NCBI GenBank assembly: GCA_017408685.1
Contig: JAFQUE010000018.1
Location: 1-64,000, forward strand
DNA from: Bacteroidaceae bacterium
GTDB lineage: Bacteria; Bacteroidota; Bacteroidia; Bacteroidales; Bacteroidaceae
Direction of reading: 5' to 3'
DNA: 64,000 nucleotides
Shown: one piece after another, positions 55,974 through 64,000 of the stretch
How positions within the stretch are numbered: the first letter of the stretch is position 1
Layout: each line of letters begins with the position of its first letter
Translations under genes and position numbers: made by a program
Notes under the pieces: generated by a model
The model's input: only the letters and a program-made list of their open reading frames with translations
Told to the model about the DNA's origin: nothing
Databases searched by the model: none

Positions 55974-57986
55974 ATGAACAGCAAGCAATTGATGAACAGG
56001 GCAGCGGACAACATCCGTATTCTTACTGCCGCAATGGTCGAGAAGGCAAAATCGGGGCACCCTGGCGGCGCCATGGGCGGTGCCGACTTTATCAACGTAC
56101 TCTATTCCGAGTTTCTGGTACATGACCCCGACAACCCATTGTGGGAAGGTCGTGACCGTTTCTTCCTCGACCCCGGTCACATGTCTCCTATGCTCTACTC
56201 TGTGCTTGCACTTTCGGACAAGTACACCATGGACGAACTAAAGCAGTTGCGTCAATGGGGAAGTGCTACACCCGGACACCCCGAGGTCAATTTCGCACGC
56301 GGAATAGAGAACACATCGGGACCTTTGGGACAGGGTCATACATATGCCGTGGGCGCTGCCATTGCAGCCAAGTTCCTGGAGGCACGTTTGGGCAAGGAAG
56401 CGCTCGGACACACCATATACGCGTTCATATCTGACGGTGGTGTCCAGGAAGAGATTTCGCAGGGTGCAGGCCGCCTGGCAGGTTACCTCAAGTTGAACAA
56501 TCTTGTTATGTTCTACGACGCCAACCAGATTCAACTCTCTACACGCTGCGACGAGGTAATGTTCGAGGACACAGCAAAGAAGTACGAGGCATGGGGTTGG
56601 AAGGTAATCACCATTGACGGCAATGACTGCGACGCCATACGTGCGGCCCTCACAGAGGCAAAAGCCGAAACAGAGCGCCCGACCCTCATCATAGGCAACA
56701 CCGTGATGGGCAAGGGAGCACGCCGTGCCGACGGCAGCAGTTACGAGTTCGATTGCGGTACACACGGTGCACCGCTCGGCGGCGACGCATACATCAATAC
56801 AATAAAGAACCTTGGCGGTGATGTAGAGAACCCGTTCGTGTTCTTCCCCGAGGTCAAGGAGATGTACGACAACCGCCTGGCAGAACTCCGCAGGATTGTA
56901 GCAGAGCGCAAGCAGGCAAAGGCAGCATGGGCTGCAGCAAACCCGGATAAGGCACAGAAACTCGAGGATTGGTTCAGCGGCAAACAACCTGAGATAGACT
57001 GGGCCGGCATAGAGCAGAAAGCCGACGCTCCTACACGCAATGCTTCGGCAACAGTGCTCGGTATACTTGCCGAGAACTACGGCAACATGATATGTTCATC
57101 GGCCGACCTCAGCAACAGCGACAAGACCGACGGTTTCCTCAAGAAGACACATGCATTCACTCCGGGCGACTTCAGCGGTGCATTCCTGCACGCCGGCGTA
57201 TCGGAACTCACAATGGCTTGTGTATGCATTGGTATGGCACTGCATGGCGGTGTAATTGCTGCGTGCGGAACATTCTTCGTATTCAGCGACTATATGAAGC
57301 CCGCAATACGCATGGCTGCACTAATGGAACTACCTGTAAAGTTCGTGTGGTCACACGACGCTTTCCGCGTGGGAGAGGACGGCCCCACACATGAGCCTGT
57401 AGAACAGGAGGCACAAGTGCGTCTCATGGAAAAGGTTAAGAACCACAGCGGCAAGAACTCAATGCTTGTACTCCGCCCCGCCGATGTAAACGAGGCAACA
57501 CAGGCTTGGAAACTGGCCATGGAAAACAACAGCACCCCGACAGGTCTTATCTTCTCACGCCAGAATGTGAACAACCTTCCCGAGGGCACACCTTACGGGG
57601 AAACAAGCAAAGGCGCATATGTAATCGCAGGCAGCGACGAAGATTACGATGTGATTCTGCTTGCTTCGGGTTCCGAGGTATCGACACTCGTCGACGGAGC
57701 AAGACTGCTCAAGGCCGACGGCATTAAGACACGAATTGTTTCAGTTCCTTCTGAAGGCCTGTTCCGCACACAACCAAAGGAGTACCAACAGAGTGTTATC
57801 CCGGCAGGAGCAAAGGTATTCGGCCTCACAGCCGGTTTGCCTGTAAACCTTGAGGGTCTTGTGGGTGCAAACGGCAAGGTCTGGGGCCTGCAGTCATTCG
57901 GTTTCTCGGCACCATACAAAGTGCTTGACGAGAAGTTGGGCTTCACTGCCGAGAATGTTTACAACCAGGTAAAATCAATGCTATAA
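55974..57986 (+). CDS. tkt: Transketolase
   Basis: 670 residues. The TPP-binding region reads AFISDGGVQEEISQGAGR to VMFYDANQIQLS. Substrate histidines lie in EKAKSGHPGGAMGGADF and EDGPTHEPVEQEAQVR, and the C-terminal domain ends VGANGKVWGLQSFGFSAP. The usual GDG is SDG here. It transfers two-carbon units in the pentose phosphate pathway. rpiB follows after 11 bases, so the two form a pentose-phosphate unit. Confidence 0.96.
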   Translation: MNSKQLMNRAADNIRILTAAMVEKAKSGHPGGAMGGADFINVLYSEFLVHDPDNPLWEGRDRFFLDPGHMSPMLYSVLALSDKYTMDELKQLRQWGSATPGHPEVNFARGIENTSGPLGQGHTYAVGAAIAAKFLEARLGKEALGHTIYAFISDGGVQEEISQGAGRLAGYLKLNNLVMFYDANQIQLSTRCDEVMFEDTAKKYEAWGWKVITIDGNDCDAIRAALTEAKAETERPTLIIGNTVMGKGARRADGSSYEFDCGTHGAPLGGDAYINTIKNLGGDVENPFVFFPEVKEMYDNRLAELRRIVAERKQAKAAWAAANPDKAQKLEDWFSGKQPEIDWAGIEQKADAPTRNASATVLGILAENYGNMICSSADLSNSDKTDGFLKKTHAFTPGDFSGAFLHAGVSELTMACVCIGMALHGGVIAACGTFFVFSDYMKPAIRMAALMELPVKFVWSHDAFRVGEDGPTHEPVEQEAQVRLMEKVKNHSGKNSMLVLRPADVNEATQAWKLAMENNSTPTGLIFSRQNVNNLPEGTPYGETSKGAYVIAGSDEDYDVILLASGSEVSTLVDGARLLKADGIKTRIVSVPSEGLFRTQPKEYQQSVIPAGAKVFGLTAGLPVNLEGLVGANGKVWGLQSFGFSAPYKVLDEKLGFTAENVYNQVKSML

Positions 57987-57997
57987 GTACACATACA

Positions 57998-58438
57998 ATG
58001 AACAGGACAATTGGACTTGCCAGCGACCACGCCGGCTACCCGCTCAAAGAGGAAGTAAAGGAGTGGCTCAAGAATATGGGTTATGATTTTGTAGACTTCG
58101 GCACAAACAGCACCGAAAGTTGCAACTACCCCGAATTCGCGCACGCACTTGCCGAGGCAATGGAAAGAGGCGAACTCGCAACAGGTATCGCAATCTGCGG
58201 TACAGGAAACGGTATAAACATGACTCTCAACCACCACCACGCAATCCGCAGCGCACTATGCTGGATACCGGAGATTGCTGCACTTGCCCGCCAGCACAAC
58301 GACGCCAACGTAATGGTAATGCCGGGACGTTTCATAAGCAGTGAAAGCGCAAAGCAGTGCGTTGAGACGTTCCTCTCTACCCCATTTGAAGGCGGACGCC
58401 ATCAGGCACGCATTGACGCAATACCTGTAAAGAAGTAA
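57998..58438 (+). CDS. rpiB: Ribose 5-phosphate isomerase B
   Basis: 146 residues. Substrate motif ASDHAGYPLKEE at the N-terminus, IAICGTGNGINM around residue 66 and RQHNDANVMVMPGRFIS are the RpiB hallmarks. The catalytic Cys is in the ICGTG loop. It interconverts ribose and ribulose 5-phosphate and is paired with tkt. Confidence 0.95.
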   Translation: MNRTIGLASDHAGYPLKEEVKEWLKNMGYDFVDFGTNSTESCNYPEFAHALAEAMERGELATGIAICGTGNGINMTLNHHHAIRSALCWIPEIAALARQHNDANVMVMPGRFISSESAKQCVETFLSTPFEGGRHQARIDAIPVKK

Positions 58439-58464
58439 CATACCTTATTATAATTCTATTATTA

Positions 58465-58489
58465 GGGGATGACCGGAGAGGTCATTCCC
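58465..58489 (+). terminator. Terminator of tkt-rpiB
   Basis: GGGGATGACC/GGTCATTCCC arms with a 5-base loop, followed by TTTTTG. Confidence 0.8.
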
Positions 58490-58615
58490 TTTTTGTTTGA
58501 AAGACAACAGAGCCGCCTGCAAAAAATTGAGAGAGAGAGGGATAAGTGCCTTGCTCACATGGTCGATGTCAAGATTCAGATTTACAAGAATTTTCGTGAA
58601 TTGATACCCACCTTT

Positions 58616-58655
58616 ATAAAACAACAGCCACCATGCATGGTGGCTGTTGTTTTAT
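58616..58655. terminator. Bidirectional palindromic terminator
   Basis: A 40-base perfect palindrome with A-rich and T-rich ends, 16 bases before the stop of the minus-strand zinc-ribbon gene. The 126 bases between this and the preceding hairpin hold no gene I can support. Confidence 0.85.
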
Positions 58656-58670
58656 AGAATGTAACTGATA

Positions 58671-59486
58671 TTACTCTGCCTTTGCACGGCGTATACCGCG
58701 ACGCTTTGGCGCCGGAGTCTCTGCAGGTTTTTCCTGCTGTACACCGGCCAACTCCGGGTCAATCATAATGCGGCCGCAGTTCTCGCAAACGATAATCTTC
58801 TTTCTCATGCGGATATCCATCTGGCGCTGGGGCGGAATCTTGCTGAAGCAACCTGCACAAGCGTCACGCTCGACATATACGATACCCAAACCATTGCGTG
58901 AGTTCTTGCGGATACGCTTGAACGATGTCAAAAGACGCGGTTCTATGTTGAGCTCAAGGTCATGTGCCTGTTCGCGGAGTTTCTCTTCCTCGGCTTTTGT
59001 CTCGGCAACGATATCCTCGAGTTCTGCCTTCTTCATGTCAAGATCCTTGCGACGCTCGTCAAGCATTGTTGTCGTGCGCTCAAGTTCCTCGTTCTTCTGC
59101 AGTTCCTGCTTCTTTGCATCGTTGATTTTCTTCTCATCGTGCTCAATAACAAGACGGTTGTACTCGATTTCCTTGTTCAAGAGATCGAACTCACGATTGT
59201 TGCGCACATTCTCCTGGTCAGCAGTATACTTCTCAATGTTTCTCTTGGCCTGCTCCATCTCCTCACGGAACGCAACTGTATTCTCATGAATTTTCTTGAT
59301 GTCGCTGTTTATATTCTCGATACGTGTACCAAGACCTACAATCTCATCCTCGAGGTCCTTTACCTCAAGAGGAAGTTCGCCACGCAGAATCTTGATTTTG
59401 TCAATCTGTGTAAGGATAGTCTGCAACTCATAGAGGGTTTTCAACTTCTCCTCCACTGTGTACTCAGAAGGATCTTTCTTTGCCAT
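58671..59486 (-). CDS. Coiled-coil protein with C-terminal C4 zinc ribbon
   Basis: 271 residues. Residues about 20-185 form a long coiled coil (DIKKIHENTVAFREEMEQAKR). The last part holds a zinc ribbon with CAGCFSKIPPQ and CENCGRIM, then a tail rich in Pro, Arg and Lys. This is the widespread C4-type zinc-ribbon family found in Bacteroidota next to Nif3 genes. A nucleic-acid-related role is likely but not shown. It lies 30 bases after the Nif3-like gene. Confidence 0.9.
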   Translation of the reverse strand: MAKKDPSEYTVEEKLKTLYELQTILTQIDKIKILRGELPLEVKDLEDEIVGLGTRIENINSDIKKIHENTVAFREEMEQAKRNIEKYTADQENVRNNREFDLLNKEIEYNRLVIEHDEKKINDAKKQELQKNEELERTTTMLDERRKDLDMKKAELEDIVAETKAEEEKLREQAHDLELNIEPRLLTSFKRIRKNSRNGLGIVYVERDACAGCFSKIPPQRQMDIRMRKKIIVCENCGRIMIDPELAGVQQEKPAETPAPKRRGIRRAKAE

Positions 59487-59516
59487 TGTATTTATATTTT
59501 AAAGTTAATGATTCAA

Positions 59517-60614
59517 TTATAGATAGCGGACGGGGTTGGTATCGACCGACGTCTTAATCACTTTCAGCCCGGGGAACTTGCCCGAGATAATCCCGTCGAA
59601 TATGTCCATTGTATACTGCTCGCTCTCATAGTGACCTATTACTGCGACCGTCATCTTGCCGGCATAGTTGAAAAGGTCGTGGTAACGTGCCTCGCCTGTT
59701 ATGTAGACATCGGCACCGGCGGCCATTGCAGCACCTGCAAATGAACCGCCTGCACCGCCGCAAAGCGCAACACGCTTGACACAACGTCCCGACAACGGTG
59801 TATGGCGCACACAACCCACAGCAAATTTTTCCTTTACACTATTGAGAAAATCAAATTCGCTGCACTCCTGTGGCAGTTCGCCTATCACACCGGCCCCAAC
59901 GCTATCCCAAGAGTTCTTCAACGGATATATATCGTAGGCAGGTTCCTCATAAGGGTGTGCAGCAAGCAGTGCCTTTACTGCACGTCCTTTTATGTATGAA
60001 GGCATTACAGTCTCAATTCTCACTTCGTTCTCATGGTGAAGTTCGCCCACATTGCCACAGAAAGGATTGCAACCTTCACGCGCCTTGAAGGTTCCTACAC
60101 CCTTGGCATTATAACTACATGAACCATAATTCCCTATCTCGCCGCAACCGGCAGCAAAAAGTGCTTCGCGCACAGCGTCGGCATGAGAAAGCGGAACATA
60201 TACGGCAAGTTTCAGCAGACAATCATCCTTGGGAACAAGAATGCGTACATTCTGCAGACCGAGGATTTCAGCAATGCGGAAATTCACCCCGCCCGGAGCA
60301 TTGTCCAGATTGGTGTGTGCCGAATATATTGCAATCCCGTTTGCAAGTGCCTTGAGAATGGAACGTTCTACATAGTTACTGCCGGTAATACGTTTGAGAG
60401 GCTTGAAAATTACAGGATGGTGTGACACAATGAGATTGCACCCCAATGTGATAGCCTCGTCAACGACAGCCTCGGTCACATCAAGACACAATAAAACCCC
60501 TGCAACTTCCGCTTCTGTCAACCCAATCTGCAATCCGGCATTGTCAAAATCGTCTTGCAGCGGCAGAGGCGCGAACATTTCAAGGGCATTCGCTATATCT
60601 TTTATCTTTACCAA
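59517..60614 (-). CDS. Nif3-like dinuclear-metal protein (TTG start)
   Basis: 365 residues. Opening MVKIKDIANALEMFAPLPLQDDFDNAGLQIG is characteristic, with metal ligands in SHHPVIFKPLKRI, SAHTNLDNAPGG and GHYESEQYT. An insert domain with AVYVPLSHADAVREALFAAG (about 130-240) is the long Bacteroidota form. The start codon is TTG; the next in-frame ATG would remove conserved residues. The zinc-ribbon gene follows it. Enzymatic role unresolved. Confidence 0.9.
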   Translation of the reverse strand: MVKIKDIANALEMFAPLPLQDDFDNAGLQIGLTEAEVAGVLLCLDVTEAVVDEAITLGCNLIVSHHPVIFKPLKRITGSNYVERSILKALANGIAIYSAHTNLDNAPGGVNFRIAEILGLQNVRILVPKDDCLLKLAVYVPLSHADAVREALFAAGCGEIGNYGSCSYNAKGVGTFKAREGCNPFCGNVGELHHENEVRIETVMPSYIKGRAVKALLAAHPYEEPAYDIYPLKNSWDSVGAGVIGELPQECSEFDFLNSVKEKFAVGCVRHTPLSGRCVKRVALCGGAGGSFAGAAMAAGADVYITGEARYHDLFNYAGKMTVAVIGHYESEQYTMDIFDGIISGKFPGLKVIKTSVDTNPVRYL

Positions 60615-60639
60615 AATGATATAAGGATATTTCCGTTTG

Positions 60640-60647
60640 CGAAGATA
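60640..60647 (-). promoter_or_regulatory. -7 box of the Nif3-like gene
   Basis: TATCTTCG on the minus strand, 26 bases before the TTG start. Confidence 0.45.
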
Positions 60648-60684
60648 CTAATATTTTTCCATTCAGCAAAGCGATGGGCACCTG

Positions 60685-61473
60685 TTATGGAACTTTTTTG
60701 ATTTCTATTCTATTATCCTTACCGTTGTAGCATACCCCATCATCATCAATGAAAGAATTCAAGGCACCGCTGCAGGAGAGTTCCGCTACACTGCCGGCAA
60801 CGAACCGGGTTTCGTGCATGAGCCACAATTTATCGACAAGGTTCAAGGCTATATCAAGGTCATGTGTGGAAACAATAACGGCTTTCCCTTCTGTAACGGC
60901 CAGGCGCTTCAGCATTTGCATTAACTTCACCTTGCTCGGGTAATCGAGGTAGGCGGCAGGTTCGTCAAGCATTATGAGCGGAGTCTGCTGTGCAAGCGCC
61001 TTGGCGACCAAGCATTTCTGCCGTTCGCCGTCGCTGAGCGTGAATATATCACGCTCGGCAAAACGCTGAACATCCATTTTCTCCATTGCCTGCTCCACAA
61101 CCAACCTGTCTGCATTTGTGAGCATACCTAAGAAATTGGTATAAGGGGTACGCCCCAAAGAGACCAGTTCCCTCACACTCATATTGGCAACAGGTATTGT
61201 ACCGGTGAGCACCACAGACATTTTTTTTGCCAACTGCGGCATTGATAGCGATGAGATATCCTCACCGCAATATCTTATGCAACCACCAAGCGGTCTGTTA
61301 TACGCCGCAAGGGTACGCAGAAGTGTCGATTTGCCGGCACCGTTCCTGCCTACAAGTGCAACAAGTTCACCTTTGCCCAGTATGGCATTAATGTCGCTTG
61401 CAACAATTGTTGATTGTCCTTTCGACTCATACCCTATCGTAAGGTTCCTTATGTCGAGAGTGACGCCATCCAT
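60685..61473 (-). CDS. ABC transporter ATPase, FecE/BtuD-like
   Basis: 262 residues from the ATG at 61473. The frame opens earlier, but this ATG overlaps the peptidase stop by one base (TGATG), the coupled arrangement. Walker A GRNGAGKST, signature LSDGERQK, Walker B LIMLDEPAAYLD and switch STHDLDIAL are intact. The layout matches the iron-siderophore/B12 importer ATPases. No permease or binding-protein gene is adjacent, so the partner must lie elsewhere. Confidence 0.85.
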   Translation of the reverse strand: MDGVTLDIRNLTIGYESKGQSTIVASDINAILGKGELVALVGRNGAGKSTLLRTLAAYNRPLGGCIRYCGEDISSLSMPQLAKKMSVVLTGTIPVANMSVRELVSLGRTPYTNFLGMLTNADRLVVEQAMEKMDVQRFAERDIFTLSDGERQKCLVAKALAQQTPLIMLDEPAAYLDYPSKVKLMQMLKRLAVTEGKAVIVSTHDLDIALNLVDKLWLMHETRFVAGSVAELSCSGALNSFIDDDGVCYNGKDNRIEIKKVP

Positions 61474-62771
61474 CACTTGTACTCCATCCACTCGTTGAGT
61501 TGCTCAAGGATTCTGTTCTTCATATCCTCGGGCATGTTGAGTATGCGTGCAGTATGACTGCCACCGGGCTGTATAAAGACCTTAATATTTTCCTTGTTGC
61601 GGTCGCGGAGCCAGGTGATACCGCTTGCTGTCCAAGGGTCAACCTCACCATAGACAAGAATCATCTTCGGGTCATTCTCGGTATAAAAGTCAGTAACGAA
61701 ACGGTAGTTGCTGTCATCGAACTCGACATCGGCGAATTCTTCAGGCAGAAGCACTCTTTTGAGGTAACCCTCAATCTCTTCCTCGTTCACATACTTGCGG
61801 AAAGGTTCGATATTGTAACCGTAGTAACCGAAATCCTTTACGGCCTGTACAAAGAAGGACTCAATTTTGTTCTCTGCCGCAAAATAGTCCGGACCACACA
61901 TCTTGATGAAATATTCGACTATGGTCTTGTCGTCAGAGTCAAGTGCCGGAATTGTGCTTGTAGGAGTACCCCACTGCCACATTGAGAACTGGTACTCAAG
62001 AACAAGAAGGTCATATATTGTTGATGTTGGCACGCGGAATGTAAGGTTCTTGCTGAGGCAATATTCGTCGAACATGGGCAACAGACGCTCCTTGCGCTCG
62101 AAGAGTTCGCGCTGGAAGTTGCGGATGGCGTCGCGGTTGGCCTTTGTTGATACCTGCTCAAGGAAAGACTCGTGACGGCCATCCTCGACAGCGCAACTCA
62201 ACGGACCGACATAAGGAACTGAGACGTCAAGGTCCTCGGGATAGTATGCACGAAGGAATATTGACGTTGAACCACCCTTGCTGATACCTGTAGAAGCCCA
62301 CTTCTTATTGTAGAAAGGCTTGAAAGTTGTGATAATCCTGTGGTAGTCCTCCATTGAGTTCTCTATAGTCAGGTAATCCCAGTTGCATGGTTCGGGAGTC
62401 GACTCAAGGAAATAACGATGTTCTACAAAGATGATGTTCGCGTCCATAATCTTTGTCAACTCCTCCATATATCGTGGACTGCTGAATGCATAGTCTGCGC
62501 CATAGCCCTCCGTAACGATTACCACAGGACGGTCATAACCGCGATGTCCCAACATCACACGTTGTTCGAATGTGCCTGCAGCCGGATTGTCTGTATCAAG
62601 CAGCTGGGTAAACTTCATGAGATAGTACCGGCGGGTGGTGTCGGCCTTCTCAAGTTTCTCGAAACTCTTCACGAACTCAATGCTCTTGAGCATTTTCTCT
62701 ATCTCGTTCTGCTGCGCTGCAGCCGTGAATGCCACAAGCAGGAACGTGAGCAAAAAGGAATACTTTTTCAT
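61473..62771 (-). CDS. S28/S37-type serine peptidase (tripeptidyl aminopeptidase-like)
   Basis: 432 residues from the ATG at 62771; the longer frame begins with a TTG. Signal peptide ends near Ala19-Gln20. The alpha/beta-hydrolase features are FVEHRYFLESTPEP, the nucleophile elbow GISKGGS (Ser about residue 164 from this start), the Asp strand LVYGEVDPWTASG and QPGGSHTAR. These match the S28/S37 (PS-10) peptidases that cut peptides from the N-terminus. It is exported and overlaps the ABC ATPase gene by one base. Confidence 0.85.
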   Translation of the reverse strand: MKKYSFLLTFLLVAFTAAAQQNEIEKMLKSIEFVKSFEKLEKADTTRRYYLMKFTQLLDTDNPAAGTFEQRVMLGHRGYDRPVVIVTEGYGADYAFSSPRYMEELTKIMDANIIFVEHRYFLESTPEPCNWDYLTIENSMEDYHRIITTFKPFYNKKWASTGISKGGSTSIFLRAYYPEDLDVSVPYVGPLSCAVEDGRHESFLEQVSTKANRDAIRNFQRELFERKERLLPMFDEYCLSKNLTFRVPTSTIYDLLVLEYQFSMWQWGTPTSTIPALDSDDKTIVEYFIKMCGPDYFAAENKIESFFVQAVKDFGYYGYNIEPFRKYVNEEEIEGYLKRVLLPEEFADVEFDDSNYRFVTDFYTENDPKMILVYGEVDPWTASGITWLRDRNKENIKVFIQPGGSHTARILNMPEDMKNRILEQLNEWMEYK

Positions 62772-62834
62772 ATACTTCAAAAATTATCTGTCAAACTATT
62801 TGAACGGCAAAGGAAATCCCCGCACATTATTCCA

Positions 62835-62852
62835 CAAAATTAAGCAAAGTTA
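62835..62852 (-). promoter_or_regulatory. Two overlapping-phase -7 boxes ahead of the peptidase
   Basis: TAATTTTG (62842-62835) and TAACTTTG (62852-62845) on the minus strand are both TAnnTTTG and 10 bases apart. Either could drive the peptidase-ABC unit, with a leader of about 60-70 bases. Confidence 0.45.
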
Positions 62853-63003
62853 AGCAGAATGCAAAATTTAGGAATCGGTTTAAGTACTCAAAACTGACAT
62901 ATCCTATTGAAGTTACGTCTATTATCGCTTTTTGCGTTCAAAAAGCATTTGCATTGCCGACAATTTATGTCATTTCAGCAACCTTGTGAAGAAATACCGT
63001 TGC

Positions 63004-63011
63004 TACATTTG
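63004..63011 (+). promoter_or_regulatory. -7 box very close to a start codon
   Basis: TACATTTG fits TAnnTTTG and ends 12 bases before the ATG at 63024. It decides that start against a longer open frame from 62907 and implies a leader of only about 6 bases. Confidence 0.5.
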
Positions 63012-63023
63012 CAGCAAAAAAAG

Positions 63024-63305
63024 ATGAAAAAGAAAAAGATTGTTTTCAGTTCTTCGGGAGGCAAACCGGCAATGCTGTTCCTGAGGCACATCACCGAGTG
63101 TTTCGGCACCGACGAGATTTGTCACATTGCAAAAATGATTGCAATGGCATGCCGTGAGACAAATTTTCATGTAAGCGCCATGCTTTGCGAAGAGGGAATT
63201 GAATTGAAAGGTACACCGCCGGCCTGTGTGGAGTATGATGGCGGGACAATTGCCATTACGGCAGCAAACACAAGAGTAGAAAACACAACATTGATAATCG
63301 ATTAA
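63024..63305 (+). CDS. Small protein of unknown function
   Basis: 93 residues from the ATG at 63024, beginning with a lysine-rich MKKKKIVFSSSGGKP. A helix (MLFLRHITECFGTDEICHIAKMIAMACRETNF) is followed by beta strands (SAMLCEEGIELKG, ACVEYDGGTIAITAA). No signal peptide, no membrane helix, no recognised family. It lies 15 bases before another small unknown gene, and a glycosyltransferase gene follows in the same direction. Confidence 0.55.
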   Translation: MKKKKIVFSSSGGKPAMLFLRHITECFGTDEICHIAKMIAMACRETNFHVSAMLCEEGIELKGTPPACVEYDGGTIAITAANTRVENTTLIID

Positions 63306-63320
63306 GAAACAAAAAGAGTT

Positions 63321-63566
63321 ATGGCAGGAATAAACAAGATAAGAATAGGTAAAAATGAGTATTACATTACACCGGAAATAGGCAGCGGACTCCAGTTTGG
63401 GACAGACATTGAAAACAGCCACATGATATACATCAACATTGGAGAGGCAAAGAGCAACAACCCTTCATTGCCCCCGACGGGACTGAATATTGACCACTTG
63501 GGATTCCAAATCGACTGCGAGAAATTCAAGGCATTTCTCATCGCATTAGGTTTCAAGACTGAATAA
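63321..63566 (+). CDS. Small protein of unknown function
   Basis: 81 residues, beta-rich at the start (INKIRIGKNEYYITPEIGSGLQFG) with a short helix at the end (FKAFLIALGFKTE). No recognised family. It starts 15 bases after the previous gene and ends 4 bases before the glycosyltransferase start, so the three are probably one transcription unit. Confidence 0.55.
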   Translation: MAGINKIRIGKNEYYITPEIGSGLQFGTDIENSHMIYINIGEAKSNNPSLPPTGLNIDHLGFQIDCEKFKAFLIALGFKTE

Positions 63567-63570
63567 AAAG

Positions 63571-64000
63571 ATGGTAAGCATTGTCATAACAGCCTACAAT
63601 GTGGAAGAATGGATTCGGGAGTGCGTGGAATCGGCTCTTGGACAGACATTCAAAGAGACAGAAGTTATTGTTGTCGAGGATTGCTCAACCGACTCTACAC
63701 GGGATATCCTTTCAGATATCAATGACCGGCGCTTGAGAACACTGTACAACGACACCAATATTGGCGCAGGAGCTTCACGCAAGCGAGGTATAGAGGCCGC
63801 TCATGGTGAATACATATTACTGCTCGACGGTGACGACTGCTTGGAAAAGAATTTTATAGAAGAGTTGTACAACGAGGCGGTAAGGAACGACGCCGACATT
63901 GTCAGCGGCGGCATAACAATAGTACATGCCGACGGACTACACGAAACATCATCCTATGGGAACTGTATTGCAGAGGGTGAGGATAAAATCCTCAAATTTT
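63571..64000 (+). CDS. Glycosyltransferase family 2, N-terminal part (runs off window)
   Basis: The first 143 residues are present. The GT-A opening MVSIVITAYNVEEWIRECVES, the loop VIVVEDCSTDSTRDIL and the DxD region GEYILLLDGDDCLEKNF are characteristic of GT2. The gene continues beyond base 64000. It starts 4 bases after the previous stop. Donor and acceptor cannot be told; a cell-surface polysaccharide or glycoprotein role is likely. Confidence 0.92.
   Translation, partial: MVSIVITAYNVEEWIRECVESALGQTFKETEVIVVEDCSTDSTRDILSDINDRRLRTLYNDTNIGAGASRKRGIEAAHGEYILLLDGDDCLEKNFIEELYNEAVRNDADIVSGGITIVHADGLHETSSYGNCIAEGEDKILKF

Noticed and set aside
56238..56987. A 249-codon minus-strand open frame within tkt
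   Set aside because: Antisense to a confident transketolase; composition is that of a shadow frame.
58469..58657. A 62-codon open frame between rpiB and the zinc-ribbon gene
   Set aside because: Its start is inside the rpiB terminator hairpin and its end inside the palindromic terminator, so it is unlikely to be translated.
62907..63023. Longer start for the 93-residue protein, from 62907
   Set aside because: A consensus -7 box at 63004 lies inside the extension and the added residues have no protein-like character.

Overview
The window is a chromosomal stretch of a gut-type member of the Bacteroidales (phylum Bacteroidota); no genus can be named from it. The evidence is consistent. Many genes are preceded by the Bacteroidota -7 promoter box TAnnTTTG (or TAnnTTCG). 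Shine-Dalgarno sequences are mostly absent. The gene set includes TamL, DUF4296 lipoprotein, a C10 protease, GEVED/PCMD secreted proteins with short Gly-Ile/Val-Tyr-type C-terminal tails, a Ser-type sulfatase, a GH29 fucosidase and a type-2 isoleucyl-tRNA synthetase. I saw no tRNA, rRNA, CRISPR array or prophage.

Layout. 1-0.8 kb: the 5' end of an IS transposase (ISAon1-like, cut by the window edge), then TM2/zinc-ribbon and DUF2752 membrane proteins. 0.86-8.7 kb: housekeeping genes (tyrS, MBL hydrolase and tamL on the minus strand; a TrmH-type methyltransferase divergent), with two families of short direct repeats around the methyltransferase. 6.6-12.2 kb: the run ileS - dksA-like - lspA - DUF4296 lipoprotein - small unknown. 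12.4-13.8 kb: a sugar-kinase-like/RapZ-C fusion. 14-16.3 kb: a secreted PCMD/GEVED protein. 16.6-21.5 kb: gdhA with a heptamer minisatellite in its 3' region, then an AmpG-like permease, an IS5-type MITE, a BadF-type amino-sugar kinase and an FKBP lipoprotein. 21.7-26.9 kb: a NahK-like kinase, a GEVED protein and an alpha-L-fucosidase, which look like glycan salvage. 27-29.5 kb: peptidase, YigZ and serC.

29.6-41 kb is the accessory part. It holds a C10 cysteine protease and a minus-strand cluster of eight exported-protein genes below a WG-repeat gene that is broken by a one-base frameshift. Three of the domain types in that cluster resemble the N, middle and C modules of the flagellar protein FlgT/LPP20/CsgG, although nothing flagellar is present. 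Upstream of the cluster lies a strongly structured, promoter- and terminator-bounded non-coding RNA candidate of about 277 nt that I could not assign to a family. I consider the cluster and this RNA the best candidates for undescribed biology.

41.3-64 kb: DEAD-box helicase and sulfatase; grpE-dnaJ-folC; a galactose operon (galM, MFS transporter, galK); a small envelope-protein group; tex; tkt-rpiB; Nif3 and zinc-ribbon proteins; an S28/S37-type peptidase with an ABC ATPase; and at the right edge two small unknown proteins in front of a glycosyltransferase that runs off the window.

How the genes may fit together: the AmpG-like permease and BadF kinase suggest cell-wall sugar recovery, possibly linked to the kinase-RapZ fusion. 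The fucosidase, NahK-like kinase, sulfatase and galactose genes suggest use of host glycans. Functions named from family resemblance were read by eye; no database search was run.
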